Positions 56,853-64,000 of a DNA stretch of 64,000 bases are shown one piece after another. The stretch's first letter is position 1. Every line of letters begins with the position of its first letter. Source of the stretch: Vanessa cardui (lineage: Eukaryota > Arthropoda > Insecta > Lepidoptera > Nymphalidae); contig NC_061143.1 of the NCBI RefSeq assembly GCF_905220365.1, positions 9,362,001-9,426,000 of the forward strand. Reading direction: 5' to 3'. The notes under the pieces were generated by a model. It made no database searches. It was not told the DNA's origin and saw nothing but the letters and a program-made list of their open reading frames with translations. Both the position numbers and the translations under genes were made by a program.

Positions 56853-58359
56853 TCTGTTACACCATATAATCATTTTACTTATAAATATATACATACTTTT
56901 ACGGTAGGTAAATCTCTTTTCGATTCTCTTCGGTATGTCAAGATTTAATTGTAAGATTATTTTTATAATATATATGTATGATTATAAAGCTTTAGCCTTT
57001 ATTTAACGAATGATTCTAGCATAAAATATAACGTAAAGTACAAATGGAAGCCGTGTGTAAGCTTAATCGATACGGTAACCTTAATAAAGTAAACACGATC
57101 AAATCCTGATAAGTCTAGAATGAATTTACTTTACACACGATTAAGATACGAATAAACATACTAATTATCGTAATTACAACATTATGAACGGCGTGACCGA
57201 TAACTGAACGGGATTTGATAACACTTCATAACATTTGATAACTCGTATTGATATTTATGAACTAGTTGAGGCCCAAACTGCAAGCTACTTTTTAATATCA
57301 TAAAATATGGAGTCAGTATTTCGCCAAGTACCTTATTTGATTTTTGAGTAAATTGAATAGTTTGAACCGCATACCTTAGGCTGTTGTCTTATTCGAAATT
57401 TTTAATTCAGTTCTAACTATATATAGGCCTTCAATTCTTCCGCCGAAAATCAATTCTGTTTTAATTTTTTATTTATGATGATTGATTGAAAATATCGGGT
57501 GAGCCAGTGTACAGGCACAAGGTACATAACATCTTCGATTCTTTTGTCGATGTTCATATTTCATTGGTGTTTTCGATGAGCGAAGGTCACGAATCAGTAC
57601 ATTTGATAGTCTGCTTTTAAAAATAAGTTCAATTTATGATAATTATAAGAGATGATGATGACATCACACACAGCAGTACAAACAAGTAAACAAAGTTAGA
57701 GAAACAAATATCTAACCTGAGGATGTATCGAAATTGCGGACTTTACTTTTAGTATATACATATATGACTGTAAGTATTTATAATAGTTGTTAACTTATTG
57801 TGACCCAACAAGTATGCTATATACATCCCAAATGTATTTAAAGATTACAAATATACAGGATTCTTTTGTACTTTGAAATAATTGCAGTTTCATTTTGTAC
57901 ATTTTAATAATTTTGTGGCAACAATATAAATGCAACGTTATTTATTTAAAAAAACGCAGCGTACCTTAAATATATAAACAACGTATTCCATTAACATGTA
58001 CATTCTTGTTTCAGGTAATATATATTCAAGATTACGTGGTTAGGTAAACCGCTTGTACGTGAGGTAAGGTAAGCTAAGGTACGAACGTTAAATGGTCACC
58101 AATACCTACAGACGTCGGCTAAGCAATATGTGAAGTGTTTGTTCAACTCTCGTAGCAACCGTAAGACCTTCCTCAGTATCATATATTTGCAATTATAATT
58201 AAGATAAATAGAATAAAGTTTATGTTTGTTTAAGTTTTCTTTGAAATATTATCAAATATAAATGTAAGAAAAAAATATGAAAATCTATATATATTCTTCG
58301 ATATTCTTACACAATCGTTTATAGCTTTGCTATATTGAGTTTTTATATAAAATAAATGC
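56853..58359. other. Unique AT-rich DNA, with an acceptor/donor pair at 58014/58064
   Basis: No gene seen. A small family B relic lies at 57498-57535 (GTGAGCCAGTGTACAGGCAC). An acceptor-like CATTCTTGTTTCAG (to 58014) and donor-like GAGGTAAGGT (58061) would define a 49-nt exon, but all frames have stops, so at most it is non-coding. Confidence 0.35.
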
Positions 58360-58425
58360 TCTTACTTGACAGTAGGGTTTTGTGCAAATTCACCAGTTTA
58401 TCCACCGCAAAACAAGGCATTAGTC
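58360..58425 (+). mobile_element. SINE-like family B, 5' relic
   Basis: 'TTACTTGACAGTAGGGTTTT', 'GTGCAAATTCACCAGTTTAT' and 'CCACCGCAAAACAAGGCA' recall the family's first part with a deletion. Confidence 0.45.
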
Positions 58426-59020
58426 GACAAACGACTTAATGACCAAAATGAATAATTAATTCAAATCAACCAATGGCAACTCAGTTGGATAATTTGGACC
58501 AATGACTTTCGACTAATGTCTGTTTTAAATAATATATTTAAATAAAATGTTATTAATTCTTAATATTACTTGGGTTGGATTTTCATAACGAACATTTTCA
58601 TCTTTTTCTTCTTCTGAATAAATAAATAAACAAATGTATGCTATCTATTATGGCTTTAGTTCCATTAGCCCTTAGATGAAAAGACTTAATTTAATATTCT
58701 AATTAATATCTATTCATTTATTATTTTAAATATCACACAGACGTTTATTTAATATTAAAATATATAATCCTTTCAAGCTTATGTAACCTACATATGAAGT
58801 ATTAATTTTATCATTTGAAAAGGTTATACGAGTAGAAAATAGAAGCTTATGTTATAACATATATTATTATATAGGGCAGAGGAGTATGCAAGTGTATATA
58901 GAATAAAAATATGGAATTACTATTGATAGTGGAAAATGGTTTTTCCTCAGACATCAAGCCTATTCTTCCATTGGGTCTGGCTGACTATAACCTTCTCTTC
59001 ATATTTTGTTAGTTATACAT

Positions 59021-59310
59021 TTACTTGGTGGTAGGGCTTTGTGCAAGCTCGTCTGGGTAGGTACCACCCACTCATCAGTTATTTTACCGCCAAATAACAG
59101 TACTCAGTATTGTTGTGTTTCGGTTTGAATGCTGAGTGAGCCAGTGTAACTACATACACAAGGGGCATAACATCTTAGTTACCAAGATTGATGGCACATT
59201 GACGATGTAAGAAATAGTTAAGATTTCTTAGAGCGTCATTGTCTATGGGTAATGACCACTTACCATCAGGTGGCCCATATGCTCGTCCGCCAAGCTATAC
59301 CATAAAAAAT
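59021..59310 (+). mobile_element. SINE-like family B, full-length copy
   Basis: 'ACTTGGTGGTAGGGCTTTGT', 'GGTAGGTACCACCCACTCAT', 'CAGTACTCAGTATTGTTGTG' and 'GTCCGCCAAGCTATACCATA', then an A-rich end. Confidence 0.88.
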
Positions 59311-59383
59311 CATGTAACAATTTTTCAAACAACTCATGCAAGTTTCTCATATCATGTAACTCCACCCCATACAATTTTTAAAC

Positions 59384-59460
59384 TCAAGCTAAGCACGTGA
59401 AAATATTGTTTGCCTGTATTTGAACCCATGCAACCAACGGCAAAGATTAACGACTTCTAA
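59384..59460 (-). mobile_element. SINE family A, head relic
   Basis: 'AAGCACGTGAAAATATTGTT', 'GCCTGTATTTGAACCCATGC' and 'GGCAAAGATTAACGACTTCT' approximate the reverse complement of the family A head. Confidence 0.4.
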
Positions 59461-60083
59461 GAAAAGGGTCAAATCGGGTGTTCGAAATTTAAATTTTGCC
59501 AACTTTGTTCCGTCGTTTTAAGTTTGAGATGATTATTTAAATTTGGAATATTGGAAGTAGAACTTAATTATAAATATAATTGTGTTGAATAAGTGGAACC
59601 TTTTATAGTTAGAACTATTAACAAATCGCAAGATATATGTTAAAGATTTGTTATCTTTAGTTCACCTTTCATTGAAATATACACATTTAAGTATTATAAT
59701 TACAGTTAAGTGTATAAGTGCACTTATCGTTAATGAAAGCGTATAAGTAGTTTATAAAGTCATAAGCAATACCTATTAAGTTGAACGCGAATTAAATTTA
59801 GTTAACGTATAGTTTTGATGTATTTGGAGCTCAGTGAAGTTCAGACTTTCATAAGCAATTTAATTTAGAACAGTAATTTAAATGATCAATTATATTTATG
59901 TATGAGTGGAATATAGTCGCACTATAAATGAATTAAAACAAATGAACCTACTTTATTATTTTTGTGTGCGTGTCAGCTACGCTTGACACACGTCAAATGG
60001 CGAACTGCTTTACTTGTGTGCGTGTTTACTGGACAACTGCTGGGCACTATTTTTTCGACTCCATTTTTTCCGTTTTCCACTTT

Positions 60084-60357
60084 GAAAAGCCCGTCTGGGT
60101 AGGTACCACCCACTCATCAGTTATTCTACCGCCAAATAACAGTACTCAGTATTGTTGTGTTCCGGTTTGAAGGGTGAGTGAGCCAGTGTAACTACAGGCA
60201 CAAGGGATATAACATCTTAGTTCCCAAGGTTGGTGACACATTGACGGTGTAAGGAATAGTTAATATTTTTTACAGCGTCATTGCCTATGGGTGATGGTGA
60301 CCACTTACCATCAGGTGGCCCATATGCTCGTCCGCCAACCTATACCATAAAAAAAAA
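60084..60357 (+). mobile_element. SINE-like family B, near-consensus copy
   Basis: Starts slightly inside the family at 'AAGCCCGTCTGGGTAGGTAC' and is otherwise complete, ending 'CAACCTATACCATAAAAAAA'. One of the best-preserved copies, suggesting a recent insertion. Confidence 0.9.
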
Positions 60358-60393
60358 TATGCAGACTTAATATATAACACACAATGGAACGAC

Positions 60394-60600
60394 ATGACAA
60401 CATCATATACATTACTCTGATCCCAATGCAAGTAGCTAAATCATTTGTGTTATGGAAAATCAGAAGTAACGACGGCACCACAAACACACAGATCCAAGAC
60501 ATCATAGAAAACGAATGAACTTTTTCTTCAACGATTCGGCCGGAAACCGAACTCGGGACCTCGGAGATCCATGGAAACCGGCAATCACACTACTCGACCA
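60394..60600 (-). mobile_element. SINE family C, copy 9
   Basis: 'GACAACATCATATACATTAC' at the low end and 'AGAAGTAACGACGGCACCAC' inside. The tRNA-like head is decayed (missing 'AGTGGCGTACCC' and part of the A box). Confidence 0.82.
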
Positions 60601-63600
60601 ATAAAATATTACGTTTTCACTTTTATCATTTTATTGAGTTTATAACTGTTGTTGATTGAGATGTAATCATTATTTTACATTAAAAGATTTTAATTGTGAA
60701 TTAACTCGATAATTTCTAAAGAATCAAACACAGGACATCACTGATCATCTGACGCAACAAGAGGCAAAACCCCCGAGATCTTCAAAGCAATGGGACGATA
60801 ACTCTAAACGTCTAATGTTTTTATTTATCAAACAACATTCCATTGAAAGCCGTGACATGTTAACTTAAACATGTCGATACAGAGATCCTTTTTATACACG
60901 ATGAAGTATCGTTCGATATTAAACTCTATCCCATTAACATAAGAGCTATAAAATTATTTTCCGTGAACACGTAAAGCTGTCTCCGCTTACAAGTTAAACT
61001 TGTTGATCATGTGGTTTGATATTTAAATTAAAGGATTAAGGTTTAAATTGGCTCAATTTAAATGCAAATGGAACTGTTAATTTTTTACTTGTTTTGCAAC
61101 CACGGCCAACCTCTAGACTGCATGACGCGTAGATCTTGTGGTTTTTGCAACCGTACGATTACGAATTGTAGTGACGTTACATATCATTTAAGTTATTATA
61201 TCGATAATCATATTTATCTCTGTTTCACAATTAATATTTTCCAAATTACATATGACAGAAATAAGTAATATTTATAATTCATATAGTGCTCGAATATGAC
61301 GAAAAGCGTCGTCAGGAAACCTACACGCGATGGAGTAAGTAAACCATGTCCTTATAATAGGGATGAATTTGCCTGTGATATTTGAAAAGGTTACTTAACG
61401 GACAAAAAGCAATAATTTGTAAAGTCGTTCGAATGTTAAGTATAGTAATATAAATGATGTAAATAACAGCTTTCATTAGAAACCTCTGCGGCTTATTTGA
61501 CCTTTATATTTCCAGGGTAATGAAAACCACATTAAAATCCACTAATTGCATTTCAAGATGAGATTTTCCTCAATCTTATGATTTAATCTCCGCCTATTCT
61601 TTAAAGCAGGCAATTAATTTTATCGTGAATTCCTAAAATGAAAGGCAATATAAACTTTAAGTTATTAATAATAGAAGTCAGAATTGCATCCAATGGCTAT
61701 CATACCCATAACGTTCCGTCCGCACCGAACAACAATACTAAGATTCGCGAGATAAATAATAAAAAAAAAGAGTGATGAAGGTTGTCCGTATTCACACGTA
61801 AAAATTATTAATAACTCATGCTCCATTTACTTTCCAATAATCAATGTTCGTTACGCTGTTTTTTTTTTTTTTAATTCGAACGCTCTCGTCTGACAGCTGA
61901 GGTCGTGTCAAGATTCCTCGAGCGATCGACGAATTTACTTTTACTCTCATCGAAATTAATCTTCCACGTGATAGAGGTTTTGATTTATGCATATGCTATG
62001 TTATCACTGTCGATAATTAATTTTGCCATTATTCACACGTCGGTTCGAATAACGAAAATTTATCGGGTTCATTTTTTTTTTAATTGTTTCATTGTTTATT
62101 CGTATTAGCATACTCGTTTCATTGAAACGTTTCCACACACGGAGGCATCGATCGGGATGAATAGCGAAACTTCGAATTGCAGAGTCATTGAGTTTTAATC
62201 ATTCTTAAAACATTCATTAATATACAGAAGCTTTCTAACGGTACACTTATTTACAATAAAACATTGTAGTACACCTTTGAATCGAACACATGACTCTTAT
62301 CTTAATAGCAATAAGGATCAAATTATAAATATTGCTTGTGGGTAATCGCACGTGAATGTGTTTTCAATCCATGGCGAATTGCTTATTAACGTAATTAACA
62401 ATCCGTTTATACGCATACAGATTGATTAATTTGCAAAAATAAAATCGCAATTACGCGGTAGCGTGAAGCATATAATACTATAAGTGAACGGTGTATATTC
62501 CAATCAATTTAAATTGTTTTCGTATTCGAAATTTAAAATAAATTAAAAAATAATTCATTTAACTCAACCAAAAAATACAAGTGAATGTATGATATCGATG
62601 AATTAAGTGACAACACTATGTCATAGAAATGTCGATGTTCAGAGACCACCGGTTGCTTTGACCAAATAAAACGGTACAAGATACGCTTTTAAAGTTTTTC
62701 AATGCGCAATGTTAGAACCTAGTGTTTATATGTATGCCTAGCGTAGAGGCAGGCTTTTAAGGCACGTGGATTAGCATTGATGAAGTGCTTACACAAATAA
62801 CAATGGCTGTCTCTGTTAAAACAACTTTTCAGATTTATCCGTTTCCTATCTTCATTGTGTACCTTAATAAGTGCTAGAAGTACAGTCGGGGTAAGAAAAG
62901 GTTCGTCACCTTAAGATCTATTTTCGTGTGCTCAGTATGAGCGATATGCTGTACCAATCGAAAATAAATGACACTGACAGACATATTTTGACAGTTCAAT
63001 ACAAGATAATCTATCTAATTTAAAAAGATGTTACACTATTTTGAACCTAGTTATCATACTATGTAAGTTTAATTTTATATGCAGTTGTCAGTTTAGTGCT
63101 TTAGTTTCAAAAGGTACTAAGAGTTTAAGACTTGATAAAGGAATGAAATTAAAAACTGACGAAGGTTTTCTTACTCTGACTGTACACATATGCTTTAGTA
63201 AGTCCTGAGATAAATGAAATATTTTTAGTATAATATTAATTATCATATTTGATTGGGAAAGCAGGATAAAATAAATGACAGAATAATCACTAAATTCATG
63301 AGATATATCATAAATTTGTTGGAAGATTGTATGTTCATTGCCTTATTACGGTAACTAATGAGCCTTTGTTAAATTAATTACCCTCCAAAAGGCTATATGT
63401 GTAAAGGGTAATAAGTCAGACCGACTCTGTGGCCATCTTTCATCTTACACTTGGGATTTGAACACACTCAGAATCCTAATTATATTTTGATAAATTAACT
63501 TCTGAAATTACATAAAAAATCTTTAATTAAAATCATTAAATAGATATATGAATCATAATTGACTATTAAAATTATGACTATAATGAAATATTATGGAAAT

Positions 63601-63746
63601 CTGTAATTGGGGACATATCGATATTTTATGCGTACTATATTTTATATATTTACTCTACGTTAATGTAAAAGTAATTGCAATGGTTTGATAGATAACAATA
63701 AAATGGCATCACAATATATTTTAAACTCTTAAAGAATATTTATACT
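60601..63746. other. Long unique block, no gene seen
   Basis: Over 3 kb largely free of the window's repeats. A probable family A relic sits at 61272-61330 (TTCATATAGTGCTCG, CGTCAGGAAACCTACACGCG). A T13 run is at 61859-61872. No host gene is supported. Confidence 0.45.
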
Positions 63747-63890
63747 TCTATACAAATATTGTAAATCTGAAAGTAACTTTGTGTGTCCGTCTGTCTGTCT
63801 GTCTGTCGTTCTTTCACGACCAAACCAATGAACTGAATTTGATGAAAATTGGTATAAAGCAAATTTAAACTCCAAGGAAGGAAAACCAAC
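63747..63890 (+). mobile_element. Helitron-like family E, 5' part with (GTCT)n
   Basis: TCTATACAAATATTGTAAAT start, (GTCT)4-5 at 63789-63807, 'TTTCACGACCAAACCAATGA' and 'AACTCCAAGGAAGGA'. It breaks off before the CTAG end. Followed by (ATATT)n at 63892-63915. Confidence 0.68.
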
Positions 63891-64000
63891 ATATTATATT
63901 ATATTATATTATACATATATTACACACACCTTAGTTAATAAATGTAATAATATATAAATATTATTTTTATAAACTATCGATACAATTTCGACGTTTCCTC

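Noticed and set aside
58015..58063. Exon-like 49-nt interval with acceptor and donor
   Set aside because: All three frames contain stops and nothing links it to a transcript; splice-like pairs at this level are expected by chance.
63892..63915. (ATATT)n array
   Set aside because: Simple microsatellite without further structure.
1..64000. CRISPR arrays, bacterial operons, ribosome binding sites, integrons
   Set aside because: The DNA is clearly animal; no spacer-repeat periodicity or bacterial gene structure was seen.

Overview
The window is AT-rich animal DNA from a lepidopteran insect, most probably a butterfly. That call rests on the interspersed repeats, not on host genes. They include a tRNA-headed SINE with a (GTT)n or TTAC-type tail, a second tRNA-headed SINE whose B box lies in a CCCGGGTTCGATTCCCGG-like core, a SINE-like element ending near 'CTATACCATAAAA', short Helitron-like elements ending in CTAG, CR1/Jockey-type LINE tails, and RTE-type tails ending in (ATG)n. 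I found no convincing multi-exon host gene, rRNA or functional tRNA. The window reads as intergenic DNA or the inside of a very large intron.

The one substantial coding sequence is at 27770-29680 on the minus strand: a 5'-truncated non-LTR retrotransposon with an uninterrupted reverse transcriptase (QGDPLGP and YLDD motifs) followed by a Cys/His plus RPD...WD restriction-like endonuclease module. It is flanked by an exact 9-bp target-site duplication. Three further, much shorter 3' fragments of the same family lie at about 3.4, 16.4 and 21.7 kb, so this family has inserted here repeatedly. A second LINE fragment (26.2-26.8 kb, minus) carries the C-terminal part of a CR1/Jockey-like RT with a frameshift in a homopolymer.

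Layout. 1-6.8 kb: SINEs, two full-length Helitron-like elements, an RTE tail and a retrotransposon 3' fragment. 6.8-11 kb: mostly unique AT-rich DNA with two repeats near 8.1-8.8 kb. 11-16.5 kb: Helitron-like pieces, a strong 24-bp-arm hairpin, two tRNA-SINE copies in tandem and a duplicated 'AACGTT'-rich segment. 17-26 kb: SINEs, a repeat pair bracketing a Helitron-like insert, and a 2.4-kb quiet stretch (19-21.5 kb). 26-31 kb: the two LINEs and a short unique stretch with a possible first coding exon at 27371. 31-48 kb: SINE-dense, with a promoter-like TATA plus initiator at 41.5 kb. 48-64 kb: sparser, with long unique blocks, an unrecognised 103-codon ORF and a small ORF with weak receptor-like character at 52.5 kb.

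The genes do not form a pathway; what interacts here is transposition. SINEs depend on LINE machinery in trans. The Helitron-like elements share a common terminal grammar (A|TC...CTAG|T) that suggests mobilisation by one rolling-circle machinery encoded elsewhere.
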